In this document: in pieces, positions 6,614-14,334 of the stretch
How the letters are laid out: every line of letters starts with the position of its first letter
How positions within the stretch are numbered: the stretch's first letter is position 1
Translations under genes and position numbers: made by a program
NCBI GenBank assembly: GCA_016874755.1
Contig: VGTH01000049.1
Coordinates: 1-41,282 of the forward strand
Source: Deltaproteobacteria bacterium
GTDB lineage: Bacteria > Desulfobacterota > Binatia > UBA9968
Length of the DNA: 41,282 bases
Reading direction: 5' to 3'
Notes under the pieces: model-generated
What the model saw: only the letters and a program-made list of their open reading frames with translations
What the model was told of the DNA's origin: nothing
Database searches by the model: none

Positions 6614-8926
6614 TCACTTGCGCACTCTCTTTTTCGCAGCCGTGCTCGCCTGGCAGGCACGCCAGATTTTCTGCGGCGTCAGCGGCATGTCGAGATGGCT
6701 GACGCCGAGGGGCGCCAGCGCGTCAATGACCGCGCTGACGACTGCGGGCGTCGAGCCGATGGTGCCGGCTTCGCCGATGCCTTTGATGCCGAGCGGGTTT
6801 ACCGGCGTCGGTGTTTCGGTGTGCGCGAGCTGAAAGCGCGGCAGATCGGCGGCGCGCGGAACTGCGTAGTCCATCAGGCTGCCGGTGGTGAGTTGGCCGT
6901 TGTCGTCGTAGACCACGGCTTCATAGAGCGCCTGTCCGAGCCCTTGGGCAATGCCGCCTTGGACCTGTCCGTCGGCCAGCAGGGGATTGATCACTTTGCC
7001 GCAATCGTCCACCGCGAGATATTTTTTGATTTCGATTTGGCCGGTTTCGGGCTCGATCTCGACGACGCAAATGTGAGTGCCGAAGGGAAACGTAAAGTTA
7101 GACGGTTCGAAGGTCGAGTCGGCGGAAATTTCGCTGGCGAGATTGGCGGCCGCAGCTTGGCGCGCGATTTGTTGAATCGTCATGCCTTTGCGCGGCACGC
7201 CTTTGACGATGAATTTGTCATCGCTGAAGACCACATCCTCGGTTGCGGCTTCCAATAGTTGGGCGGCCAGTTCCTGCGCCTTCTTTTTAACTTCTTCGGC
7301 GGCGTGATAAATCGCGATGCCACCGACTGCCGTGGCGCGGCTGCCGAAAGTCCCCATGCCTTTTGCCACGGTGCCGGTGTCGCCGTGCAGCACTTCGACG
7401 TCGTCGAAGTCGACGCCCAATTGGTCGGCGACGATCTGGGCAAACGAAGTTTTCTGGCCCTGGCCGTGGGGCGACGCGCCGGAATAGACTTTGACTTTGC
7501 CGTCCGCTTTGACATCGACTTTGCCGTACTCCCAAAAGCCCGGGCCCATGGCGCAGATCTCGACGTAGGTGGAAACTCCGATACCAAGGTAGCGGCCTTT
7601 GCCGCGGGCGCGCTTTTGCTCCGCGCGCAGTTTGTCGTAACCGACAAGTTTCAACGCTTTGCTCAAGGCAAGCTCATAGTTGCCGCTGTCGTAGACAAGC
7701 CCTGTCGCGGTTTTGAAGGGAAACTCGGCGGGTTTGGGAAAGTTTCGCTGGCGCACTTTGACGGGATCGAGCTTTAACTCCCGGGCGACGCGATCCATCA
7801 AACGCTCGATGACATAAGTTGCTTCGGGCCGGCCGGCGCCGCGGTAGGCATCGGTTGACATTTTATTAGTGAATGCGGCTCTGACGGCAATGCCGATTGC
7901 CGGAATCTTGTAACAGCCCGAGAGCATCAAGCCGGTAAACGGCGGAATCGCCGGCGTGAACAATTGGTGATAGGCGCCAATGTCGGCAATGACGTTGTAA
8001 CGCAGGGCGAGAACCCTTCCATCTTTCTTCACCGCGGCTTCCACTTCGCCCACTTGGCCTCGGCCGTGGATGGTTGCCTGGATATTTTCGCGCCGCTCTT
8101 CGATCCATTTGACCGGTCGTTTCAACTCTAGCGCGAGGAATGCCAGTAAAGGCTCTTCGGCGTAGACGTTGAGCTTGCTGCCGAAGCCGCCACCGACTTC
8201 CGGTGCAATGACGCGCACTCGGGTTTCTGGTAGTTTGAGCAGGTTGGCGAGATGGCCTTTCACAAGGTGAGGAATCTGGGTTGACGTCCAGACGCAAAGT
8301 CCTTGAGTGTCAGAATAGTTGGCCAACACACCGCGGGTCTCCATGGCGATCGGTGCCAAGCGTTGGTGCACAAGCCGTTGCTTGACGATCTTATCCGCTT
8401 GCTTGAACGCCCCGGCGACGTTGCCCCGTTCCTGCTGCCAACGAAAGGCCAAGTTGTCGGGCCACTGCGCGTGAATGACCGGGGAGGCCGCCGTCAAAGC
8501 TTTTTCCGGATCGGTAACCGCCGGCAATGGTTCATAGTCGACTTCGATGAGATCGACGCCATCGCGCGCCGTGTAGCGATCTTCAGCGACGACGGCTGCC
8601 ACCGGTTCGCCGACATAGCAGGTTTTGTCGACTGCCAGCGCGCGATGATCGGGAATGCGCAGCGTCGGGTTGTCGGCGGTGGTGGGCAGCGTGCCGATGC
8701 GATTTTTCAGCTCCGCGCCAGTGTAGACAGCAACAACTCCGGCAAGCTGCCGCGCGGCACCGACAGCGATACGATTGATTTTGGCGTGCGCATGGGGACT
8801 GCGCAAAATCGCCGCGTGCAGGATGCCCGGCAACTTCACGTCGTCGACGTATTCGCCGACGCCGCGAATCAGGCTGGGATCTTCGCGGCGCTTAACCTTC
8901 GCGCCGACTAGTTTGCTAACAGGCAT
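6614..8926 (-). CDS. coxL: Molybdenum hydroxylase, molybdopterin large subunit (form II CoxL-like)
   Basis: 770 residues, the catalytic subunit carrying the molybdenum-cytosine dinucleotide cofactor. The active-site loop reads AYRGAGR (about residues 358-366). This is the signature of form II CoxL proteins and differs from the AYxCSFR of proven CO dehydrogenases. The catalytic base lies in GIGEAGTIGSTP near residue 718. The gene order coxS-coxL-coxM is also that of form II loci. The physiological substrate of form II enzymes is mostly unknown; a purine, aldehyde or N-heterocycle oxidation is as likely as CO. No cox accessory genes (coxD, E, F, G) are visible nearby. Confidence 0.92.
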   Translation of the reverse strand: MPVSKLVGAKVKRREDPSLIRGVGEYVDDVKLPGILHAAILRSPHAHAKINRIAVGAARQLAGVVAVYTGAELKNRIGTLPTTADNPTLRIPDHRALAVDKTCYVGEPVAAVVAEDRYTARDGVDLIEVDYEPLPAVTDPEKALTAASPVIHAQWPDNLAFRWQQERGNVAGAFKQADKIVKQRLVHQRLAPIAMETRGVLANYSDTQGLCVWTSTQIPHLVKGHLANLLKLPETRVRVIAPEVGGGFGSKLNVYAEEPLLAFLALELKRPVKWIEERRENIQATIHGRGQVGEVEAAVKKDGRVLALRYNVIADIGAYHQLFTPAIPPFTGLMLSGCYKIPAIGIAVRAAFTNKMSTDAYRGAGRPEATYVIERLMDRVARELKLDPVKVRQRNFPKPAEFPFKTATGLVYDSGNYELALSKALKLVGYDKLRAEQKRARGKGRYLGIGVSTYVEICAMGPGFWEYGKVDVKADGKVKVYSGASPHGQGQKTSFAQIVADQLGVDFDDVEVLHGDTGTVAKGMGTFGSRATAVGGIAIYHAAEEVKKKAQELAAQLLEAATEDVVFSDDKFIVKGVPRKGMTIQQIARQAAAANLASEISADSTFEPSNFTFPFGTHICVVEIEPETGQIEIKKYLAVDDCGKVINPLLADGQVQGGIAQGLGQALYEAVVYDDNGQLTTGSLMDYAVPRAADLPRFQLAHTETPTPVNPLGIKGIGEAGTIGSTPAVVSAVIDALAPLGVSHLDMPLTPQKIWRACQASTAAKKRVRK

Positions 8927-8951
8927 CTCGCTTCGCTTTCGCTACGCTCAA

Positions 8952-9005
8952 GTTTTGAGTTTAGGGTTTCGAGTCGCCTAACCCCTCACGCCTTACGCCT
9001 GACGC
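8952..9005. repeat. Short repeated words between coxS and coxL
   Basis: The 59-base coxS-coxL gap contains GGGTTTCGAGT (8964-8974), which recurs at 34930-34940 in the livH-livM gap. It is followed by CCTAACCCCTCACGCC, which partly resembles the sequence at 16231-16262. The similarity is short and the family weak, so this is a low-confidence interspersed repeat. Confidence 0.3.
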
Positions 9006-9489
9006 TCTTTGTCTTCGGCCTCATTTGTTTAGCCGCTTGCTGCACGGCATCGACGATATGCTGATACCCCGTGCAGCGGCACAGGTTGCCGTCGATGGCG
9101 TGGCGGATTTCCGTTTCGGTCGGTTTGGGGTTGCGCTGTAATAGTTGGTGAGCTGACAGAATCATGCCGGGCGTGCAGAAGCCGCATTGCAAACCGTGGC
9201 ACTCCCAAAAGGCCTCTTGAATCGGATGCAGTTTCACGCCGCGCGCCAGACCTTCGATGGTCAGCACTTCGCCGCCGTCGGCCTGCACCGCGAGCACGGT
9301 GCAGGATTTCACGGCGTTGCCGTTGAGCATGACCGTGCAGGCGCCGCAGATGCTCGTGTCGCAGCCGATGTGGGTCCCCGTAAGCCCGGCAACGTCGCGC
9401 AGCAGATGGACCAGAAGCAGGCGCGGCTCTACTTCGTAGGATTTTTCGCTGCCGTTGATGGAGAGCGTTATTGGCTTTTTCGTTGCCAT
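8986..9489 (-). CDS. coxS: Molybdenum hydroxylase, [2Fe-2S] small subunit (CoxS/CutS-like)
   Basis: 167 residues with two iron-sulfur clusters. The N-terminal plant-type ferredoxin domain has Cys at about 43, 48, 51 and 63 ([17 protein letters not shown]). The C-terminal helical domain has the second cluster, QCGFCTPGM (about 102, 105) and LCRCTGY (137, 139). It moves electrons from the molybdenum site of CoxL to the FAD of CoxM. It is the first gene of the operon and diverges from the tetR gene at 9705 across about 215 bases that hold a hairpin, a promoter and an operator. Confidence 0.93.
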   Translation of the reverse strand: MATKKPITLSINGSEKSYEVEPRLLLVHLLRDVAGLTGTHIGCDTSICGACTVMLNGNAVKSCTVLAVQADGGEVLTIEGLARGVKLHPIQEAFWECHGLQCGFCTPGMILSAHQLLQRNPKPTETEIRHAIDGNLCRCTGYQHIVDAVQQAAKQMRPKTKSVRRKA

Positions 9490-9557
9490 CGTCTATCGAC
9501 GCTATAACGCAACGAACCACCGTGAAGCAAACCCAAATACAAAAAACTCCGAGGGTA

Positions 9558-9577
9558 GGGCGCGATTGATCGCGCCC
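9558..9577. repeat. GC-rich REP-like hairpin
   Basis: A perfect 8-bp stem GGGCGCGA / TCGCGCCC with a TTGA loop, in the intergenic space between divergent coxS and tetR. No T-run follows on either strand, so it looks more like a repetitive extragenic palindrome than an intrinsic terminator. Confidence 0.6.
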
Positions 9578-9651
9578 GTTGTCCCGGCCGCGGCCGTGCG
9601 CAATGAATTGCGCTCCGGCTGCGAAATGCGTTCGGCCGTTGCCCAAAGCGC

Positions 9652-9681
9652 TTGACAACCGGTAGGCGTTTTCACTATGAA
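9652..9681 (+). promoter_or_regulatory. Predicted sigma70-type promoter of the TetR gene
   Basis: A perfect -35 box TTGACA (9652-9657) and a -10-like TATGAA (9676-9681) with an 18-base spacer. The predicted transcription start, near 9688, falls inside the operator at 9685-9701, a classic arrangement for autorepression. The leader would be only about 17 bases long. Confidence 0.6.
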
Positions 9682-9684
9682 TAT

Positions 9685-9701
9685 ACCAACTGGTTGGTTA
9701 A
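9685..9701. promoter_or_regulatory. TetR-type operator, copy 1
   Basis: The 17-base sequence ACCAACTGGTTGGTTAA contains the dyad ACCAAC-TG-GTTGGT and is repeated exactly at 10333-10349. It lies just downstream of the -10 box and three bases before the TTG start of the TetR gene. Binding here would block transcription start, and the site also covers the place where a ribosome-binding site would be. Confidence 0.75.
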
Positions 9702-9704
9702 CCT

Positions 9705-10307
9705 TTGAGACCGAAACTGATCAACCCGCCGACCCGGGAGAAGCTTTTGGAACAGGCCCAGGAGCTCATGCTGGAAAAAGGTTTCGTCGCCACGACGGTG
9801 GACGAGATCTGCCAAGCCTCCGGTGTGACCAAGGGAACTTTCTTCCACTATTTCAAGAGCAAAGAGGACTTGGCGAAGGCAGCCCTCGATCGATTCTTTT
9901 ACCGCCAATTAGAGATGGTCGGGCGGGGCGCGCACCGCAGCGCCGATCCTTTAGAGCGGGTTTGTGCGCTGGTCGATTCGTTCATCGCCTACTCTAAACA
10001 CCCAGCGACGCGCAAGGGATGCCTGCTCGGTAACTTTTCCCAGGAATTGTCCTCGACCCACCCGGAGCTGCGCCGCCAATGCGAGCAGCGGTTCGCGGAA
10101 GCCAGCGCCATCATGAAGCGGGAGCTTGATGCCGCGCGCGTTATGCATCTGCCGCGCGCTCGGCTGGATACCCTTGGGTTGGCCGAGCATTTTATTGCGG
10201 TCCTGCAGGGCTCGTTGATCTTGGCTAAAGCGAAGCAGGATGTTCACGTTATCGAGAAAAATCTGCTTCATTTTAAAGGCTATTTGCGCGCCGTGTTTGG
10301 CCGTTAG
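9705..10307 (+). CDS. TetR/AcrR-family transcriptional repressor
   Basis: 200 residues. The N-terminal DNA-binding domain (about 10-58) is a textbook TetR helix-turn-helix: ATTVDEICQASGVTKGTFFH then YFKSKEDL. The C-terminal ligand-binding domain is helical, of the type often linked to GSTs and electrophile responses. The TTG at 9705 is the only reasonable start: an in-frame stop lies at 9699-9701, and the next ATG would cut into the first DNA-binding helix. There is no clear ribosome-binding site. Two copies of one 17-bp dyad (9685, 10333) flank the gene, so it probably represses itself and the following GST gene. The inducer is unknown. Confidence 0.9.
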   Translation: MRPKLINPPTREKLLEQAQELMLEKGFVATTVDEICQASGVTKGTFFHYFKSKEDLAKAALDRFFYRQLEMVGRGAHRSADPLERVCALVDSFIAYSKHPATRKGCLLGNFSQELSSTHPELRRQCEQRFAEASAIMKRELDAARVMHLPRARLDTLGLAEHFIAVLQGSLILAKAKQDVHVIEKNLLHFKGYLRAVFGR

Positions 10308-10332
10308 GGCGTTTTTCTTGGCCAATTATTAA

Positions 10333-10349
10333 ACCAACTGGTTGGTTAA
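10333..10349. promoter_or_regulatory. TetR-type operator, copy 2, in front of the GST gene
   Basis: Identical over 17 bases to the site at 9685-9701 and extended by A+T flanks (ATTAA on the left, T on the right). It lies 3 bases before the AGGAGG ribosome-binding site (10353-10358) of the GST gene, in the 55-base gap after the TetR gene. It therefore gives the GST its own repressible site in addition to any read-through. Confidence 0.75.
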
Positions 10350-10362
10350 TTTAGGAGGTTTT

Positions 10363-11022
10363 ATGGCGATTGAACTCTATTGGGGCAGCGGCAGTCCGTT
10401 CGCGTGGCGCGTGATGCTGGCTTTGGAAGCGAAAAGATTGCCTTATGAGTCGAAGCTGCTGGAATTCTCCAAAGGCGATCACAAGTCGCCGGAGTTTTTG
10501 AAGTTGAACCCGCGCGGCAAAGTGCCGTGCCTGAAAGATGGCGACTTCGTGTTGTACGAATCGCTGGCGATGATGGCTTATCTCGACCGCAAGTACTCCG
10601 AGCCGCCCTTGTTCGGCAAATCGCCGGAAGAAACAGGTTTGATTTGGCGCGCGATTTCGGAGTGCGAGTATTTGACCAGCGCGGGCGACAAGGTGATCCG
10701 GCCGGTTTTCTTCGGTAAAGGCTTGGACAAGGTCGATGAGATAAAAGAAGCGGCGCAAAAGATTCGCGATGAGCTGAAGCGGCTCGACGAGCAGCTTGTG
10801 AGTGCGTCCTGGTTGGTCGGTGAAGACATGTCCGCAGCCGATATCGCGGTATTTCCGCTGGTGCAGCTCTGTCTGCGCGCGGCTGCGAAAGATGCGGCCA
10901 AGCCGTTTGACTTGAGAATTGCTCCTTTGGCTGAATATTTTCCCAGTGTCACCAAGTGGGTGCGGCAAATCGAGACGCTGCCCTACTACGAGCGCACCTA
11001 CCCGCCGCACTGGCGGCAGTAA
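10363..11022 (+). CDS. Glutathione S-transferase family protein, TetR-controlled
   Basis: 219 residues. The N-terminal thioredoxin-fold domain opens with ELYWGSGSPFAWRVMLALEA, where SPFAWRV holds the Ser/Cys-type active-site position of beta/zeta/theta-like GSTs. The conserved cis-proline region GKVPCLKDGDFVLYESLAM follows. The C-terminal domain is helical (about 90-219). I chose the ATG at 10363, preceded by AGGAGG, and not the upstream TTG inside the operator. The TetR operator just ahead predicts induction by an electrophile. The GFA-family gene follows after about 50 bases, consistent with a glutathione-dependent detoxification unit. Confidence 0.88.
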   Translation: MAIELYWGSGSPFAWRVMLALEAKRLPYESKLLEFSKGDHKSPEFLKLNPRGKVPCLKDGDFVLYESLAMMAYLDRKYSEPPLFGKSPEETGLIWRAISECEYLTSAGDKVIRPVFFGKGLDKVDEIKEAAQKIRDELKRLDEQLVSASWLVGEDMSAADIAVFPLVQLCLRAAAKDAAKPFDLRIAPLAEYFPSVTKWVRQIETLPYYERTYPPHWRQ

Positions 11023-11074
11023 CATTCTTTAAAGCATCGACCCCGGCGAAAATAAACTACGAGGAGGAAAAAAC

Positions 11075-11494
11075 ATGGCAACTAACTTCAAAGGAAGCTG
11101 TCTTTGCGGCGCAGTGCGCTATGAGTGCAATGCTGAACCGTTGTTTATGGGCAACTGCCATTGCCGCGATTGCCAGAAGGCAACCGGTGCGGCCTACGAT
11201 CCTTGCATAGGCGTGCCCGCCGCAGCGTTGAAGGTCACAGGCGCTGTAAAGTATCACGACACCAAGGCGGATAGCGGCAACACGCTCAGCCGAGGCTTTT
11301 GCCCAGAGTGCGGCAGCCGTTTGTTCGCCAAGACCAGCGCCATGCCAGCCCTCGGCATGATTACGGCTGCCACCCTAGACGATCCCAGCCAGTACAAACC
11401 GAGCATGGATATATTTACCTCGAGCGCGCAGCCTTGGGATCATATGAATCCCGCACTGCCGAAATTTCCCAAGATGCCGCCGATGGGTGGGTAG
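11075..11494 (+). CDS. GFA/CENP-V-family zinc protein (glutathione-dependent formaldehyde-activating-like)
   Basis: 139 residues, one Mss4-like beta-fold domain with three metal-binding motifs in the family order: GSCLCGAVRYEC near residues 7-18, GNCHCRDCQK near 27-36 and FCPECGSRLF near 75-84. Members of this family include the spontaneous formaldehyde-glutathione adduct-forming Gfa, but most have unproven activity. Directly behind a TetR-regulated GST, a role in handling glutathione adducts or aldehydes is plausible. A strong GAGGAGG lies before the ATG. Confidence 0.88.
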   Translation: MATNFKGSCLCGAVRYECNAEPLFMGNCHCRDCQKATGAAYDPCIGVPAAALKVTGAVKYHDTKADSGNTLSRGFCPECGSRLFAKTSAMPALGMITAATLDDPSQYKPSMDIFTSSAQPWDHMNPALPKFPKMPPMGG

Positions 11495-11548
11495 TCGAGG
11501 TAGCGATTGATGTCTTGGTTGCCGTGGGTCGTCGGCGGGAGACCTGAC

Positions 11549-12529
11549 ATGATCGACTGGGCAAGAATTTGCGCCCGAATGCTTCTCATCGCGATCAGCG
11601 TGAGCCTGCTAGTCGCCGGCGCGCACGCCGCGGAGCGCACCAAAATCACTCTTGGCTATTCAACCACCGGACCCACGGCGGTGGGTTTGTGGATGGCTAA
11701 GGAGATCGGCGCGTTCGGCAAGTACGGCGTTGAGCCAAACTTGGTTTTCATCTCATCGAGCCCGGTGATGGTGCCGGCGCTGCTCGGCGGCGATGTGCAG
11801 TGCGCCATCGCCGGCGCCAACGCGGTCATCGCAGCCGCCGCCGGTGGCGCGCCGATCGTCTCGGTGGCCAGCCTGGCCAATCGACCGTACCTGCGCTTGT
11901 GGGCGCAGCCGGAATTTAGCCGCACCGATGAGCTGCGTGGCAAGACGCTCGGGGTGTCGCGCTTCGGCGCCACCACCGACAATCTGACGCGCATTCTTTT
12001 GCGCCGCTTAGGTTTGGAGAACGCGGTCAATATTCGCCAGCTAGGCGGCACCCTCGAAGTGGGGCTGGCTTTTCGCCACCGCCAGATCGACGGCGCAGTG
12101 CTAGCGACGCTGCGCACCGACGTGCCTTATCGCATTCTAGTCGAGCTGGCTGACTCTGGCATTCAATATTCGATGGGCCAACTGGTGGTTTCACGGGACT
12201 TTTTGCGCCGTTCGCCAGAGACCATGGAGAAAGTCCTGCGCGCCTATCTCGAAGGGGTGGTGGTCGTGCGCGATGGCGCGCAAAAAGAGCGCGTCGTCCG
12301 TACGATCGCCAGCGTGACGCGGCTCAAAGAGATGAAAGCAGTGGAAGAAATCTACAGCGATGCGGCAAAGTATCTCGACCGCATCCCGCGTGTGGAGCCA
12401 GAAGCGGTAGCCGCGACATTGGAACTAATGGGCAGGAAGGGCTTGCCGCTGGAAACCTTCGCGGACAACTCGATCCTCGATCGGCTGGTCAAAGAAGGCT
12501 TTGTCGATCAACTCTACAAGAAACGTTGA
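11549..12529 (+). CDS. NMT1/THI5-like (NitT/TauT-type) periplasmic SBP
   Basis: 326 residues from the ATG at 11549, chosen because GGGAGA (11537-11542) precedes it and the signal peptide (about residues 1-28, core MLLIAISVSLLVAGAHA) then starts naturally. An upstream TTG would add 14 residues. The mature protein has the NMT1 pattern: KITLGYSTTGPTAVGLWMAK, an ELRGKTLGVSRFGATTDN segment, and a late helical part with LIRLVEEGFV-like spacing (LDRLVKEGFV). These proteins usually bind sulfonates, nitrate, pyrimidines or aromatic acids. No permease or ATPase gene is adjacent; it follows the GST and GFA genes. A strong hairpin ends the unit at 12547. Confidence 0.87.
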   Translation: MIDWARICARMLLIAISVSLLVAGAHAAERTKITLGYSTTGPTAVGLWMAKEIGAFGKYGVEPNLVFISSSPVMVPALLGGDVQCAIAGANAVIAAAAGGAPIVSVASLANRPYLRLWAQPEFSRTDELRGKTLGVSRFGATTDNLTRILLRRLGLENAVNIRQLGGTLEVGLAFRHRQIDGAVLATLRTDVPYRILVELADSGIQYSMGQLVVSRDFLRRSPETMEKVLRAYLEGVVVVRDGAQKERVVRTIASVTRLKEMKAVEEIYSDAAKYLDRIPRVEPEAVAATLELMGRKGLPLETFADNSILDRLVKEGFVDQLYKKR

Positions 12530-12546
12530 GTGCTGTTCCTAAAGCA

Positions 12547-12577
12547 AGAGAGGCCAGGCATTTTGCCTGGCCTCTCT
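12547..12577. terminator. Strong 14-bp hairpin after the NMT1-type SBP gene
   Basis: A perfect 14-bp stem (AGAGAGGCCAGGCA / TGCCTGGCCTCTCT) with a 3-base TTT loop, starting 17 bases after the stop codon. No T-run follows, so it may act as an RNA 3' end stabiliser or a weak bidirectional terminator instead of a canonical intrinsic terminator. Confidence 0.6.
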
Positions 12578-12890
12578 GACTTGGTGGAACCTCGGGCTGT
12601 GTCTTTCTCTGTTGTTTATGCGTCCACGTTTTCGATGCTGTATCGGCGCTGTTGTGGTGAACTCTTCCTATTGCAACGGCGAGTCCAATCTCTCTTGGGC
12701 GGTCGGACCAGGATCTACCTTGCAGCATTGGGGCTTAGCGCTCGCGGATGCGTTCGAAATTCCTATTGAAGGGGAGGGCTTTCGAGGGACGGAGCAGGGC
12801 GCATAAGCCTGAATCCTTGACCCAACGCCGGCCTTGTCCTAGTTTAGCCCAATCCCAGAATCTCGGTCGGAGGATAGGAGGCCTGTCGCT
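12578..12890. other. Intergenic stretch with no recognised gene
   Basis: About 310 bases without a supportable gene. A plus-strand open frame from a TTG at 12612 to 12806 encodes a segment with a protein-like look (NGESNLSWAVGPGSTL) but has no ribosome-binding site and matches no family I know. Together with the two gene fragments that follow, this suggests decayed coding DNA. Confidence 0.4.
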
Positions 12891-12990
12891 ATGTTCGCGC
12901 AGATCAAACACGCCGCCATTTACACGCCGAATCCAGCCAACACGATTCCGTTCTACGAGAAAATCCTCGGTATGAAGAAGATCACCACTG
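12891..12990 (+). pseudogene. VOC/glyoxalase-like protein, N-terminal fragment
   Basis: The ATG at 12891, preceded by GGAGGATAGGAGG, opens FAQIKHAAIYTPNPANTIPF and then YEKILGMKKITTG. This is a standard first beta-alpha-beta unit of a vicinal-oxygen-chelate (glyoxalase/dioxygenase-like) protein, with its first metal His in IKHAAIY. Similarity stops near residue 33, and the frame ends at 13076 without further VOC sequence. The missing rest (about 90 residues or more) is replaced by the tail of an SBP gene in another frame. Confidence 0.65.
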
Positions 12991-13209
12991 GCGCTGCTCA
13001 AAACGTTTGCGGGGTTGCCGGATATGGAGATGACCCGCAAGACTTACGAAATAGTGAAAGAGATTTGGCCGGATAACGGTATTCCGTCCGATAAAGGATT
13101 GGCGACGGCTCTGAGCATGGCCGATGTGCCGGCCCATGTTCCGGCTGATAAAATCGTCGATTGGTCGGTGGTAAGTGAGGCGGCAGCAGGGCAAAAAAGT
13201 CGTCCGTAA
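12985..13209 (+). pseudogene. NMT1-type SBP, C-terminal fragment
   Basis: A frame ending at 13209 reads MEMTRKTYEIVKEIWPDNGI, then GLATALSMADVPAHVPADKI and VDWSVVSEA. This strongly resembles the last 60-70 residues of NMT1/THI5-like SBPs, where a 'dVpadkivDWS.v' segment closes the protein. The N-terminal three quarters are missing and no proper start exists. The left border with the VOC fragment is near 12985-12997. Its TAA stop overlaps the AAGGAGG ribosome-binding site of the next gene, which may once have been its operon partner. Confidence 0.6.
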
Positions 13210-13222
13210 GGAGGCTTGAATC

Positions 13223-14029
13223 ATGGACTCCGAAATGGCGGTCAATATCCCATATACCGCTGAAACTGGCGAGCCATTGGTCAACGAGACCTTTGGCCCA
13301 AATAATATTCGCCGGCGCAATTCAGGCACCCAAGAGTTGAAACCGATGATGCTCTGCAACGGCCGGCTCTTTGCCGAGCGCTTATCGCTTGAAGAGCAAG
13401 GATTTGTTTTCGTTGAGCACAGAACCAAAGTGACGGATTTTTTCGCGCCCGAACAGCTGCAGAAGATTTACTATCCTGAAATCGAAGAACTGATAAAGAC
13501 CCAGTCCGGTGCTGCGCGCGTGGTGATTTTCGATCATACGCTGCGCTCGGGGAATGAAGCGGAGCGCGAGGAAAAATTGATCCGCGAGCCGGTGCTGTCG
13601 GCGCATAACGATTACACCGAGTGGTCGGGGCCGAACCGTGTGCGCGAAGTTCTGCCTGACGAAGCGGACAGGCTGCTGGCGCGCCGCTTTGCGATCATCC
13701 AAGTGTGGCGCGCCATCAATCAACCGATTCAGGCTAACCCGTTGGCGCTGGCCGATGCGAAAAGTATCGCGCCGAAAGATTTGGTAGTCGCGGAGCGGCG
13801 CTATCCGCACCGGGTGGGGCAGACCTATCGATTGAAGTATCGCCCCGAACATCGCTGGTATTATTTCCCGCAGATGCGGCGCGACGAGGCGGTGGTATTT
13901 AAAGTCTTTGATTCAGAAAAGGACGGCCGGGCGCGGTTTACGCCGCACACTTCCTTCGATGATCCGACCACGCCGCCCAACGCGCCGGCGCGACAGAGTA
14001 TCGAGGTGCGAGCTTTTGCGTTTTTTTGA
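13223..14029 (+). CDS. CmcJ/NvfI-family (AsaB/GA4-desaturase-like) oxidoreductase
   Basis: 268 residues. It belongs to the family of putative Fe(II)/2-oxoglutarate-type hydroxylases or methyltransferase-linked enzymes named after CmcJ and NvfI, also found next to fungal GA4 desaturase. Key blocks are FDHTLRSG near 98, the probable metal-binding HNDYTE near 127-132, RFAIIQVWRAINQP near 153-166, and the closing block KVFDSEKDGRARFTPHTSFD near 229-248 with the distal His. A good AAGGAGG precedes the ATG. It follows an SBP tail fragment, so this locus once paired an SBP with an oxygenase, as elsewhere in the window. The substrate is unknown. Confidence 0.82.
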   Translation: MDSEMAVNIPYTAETGEPLVNETFGPNNIRRRNSGTQELKPMMLCNGRLFAERLSLEEQGFVFVEHRTKVTDFFAPEQLQKIYYPEIEELIKTQSGAARVVIFDHTLRSGNEAEREEKLIREPVLSAHNDYTEWSGPNRVREVLPDEADRLLARRFAIIQVWRAINQPIQANPLALADAKSIAPKDLVVAERRYPHRVGQTYRLKYRPEHRWYYFPQMRRDEAVVFKVFDSEKDGRARFTPHTSFDDPTTPPNAPARQSIEVRAFAFF

Positions 14030-14334
14030 TCTTGGCTGGGGACGACTCTATCGCCCGCTCGCTGCGCTCCATGCGTGTTTGCCGAAAAAGGACACACTCT
14101 AATCCAACCAATTGTTCCAATCTCGAAATCATAAGACTGCCTTCTGGAACTAGACTGTCTCGTCTTCCTCTTTGGAATCAACAAGCCCTTAAATACTGAA
14201 AATATATTCAGTAAAGGTTCGCTTCGGAAGGGAGCGAACCAAGAAAGCTTTCGAAGTCACGTCGAAGCTATGTCTGTGCAAGCAGCTGTGGTTGATCGCT
14301 CCCGAAACCGCGCCAGAACATAGGAGGAAACACC
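14030..14334 (+). promoter_or_regulatory. Structured leader region before a 35-codon ORF
   Basis: No gene was found in this 305-base stretch. It holds a perfect 7-bp dyad with a 6-base A+T spacer (TACTGAA at 14194-14200, TTCAGTA at 14207-14213) and, two bases later, an 8-bp hairpin (GGTTCGCT 14216-14223 / AGCGAACC 14233-14240). These precede the AGGAGG and ATG of the small ORF by about 85 bases. The arrangement looks like an operator plus a structured 5' leader. I could not match it to a known riboswitch consensus. Confidence 0.4.

Noticed and set aside
6614-8926. Calling the operon a true aerobic CO dehydrogenase
   Set aside because: The active-site loop is AYRGAGR, not AYxCSFR, and CO dehydrogenase accessory genes are absent.
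12612-12806. A small gene between the hairpin and the VOC fragment
   Set aside because: TTG start without ribosome-binding site and no recognisable family; kept only as a note on possible debris.
14194-14213. LexA (SOS) box
   Set aside because: The dyad is CTGAA-N6-TTCAG, while the common LexA box is CTGT-N8-ACAG; no SOS gene is adjacent.
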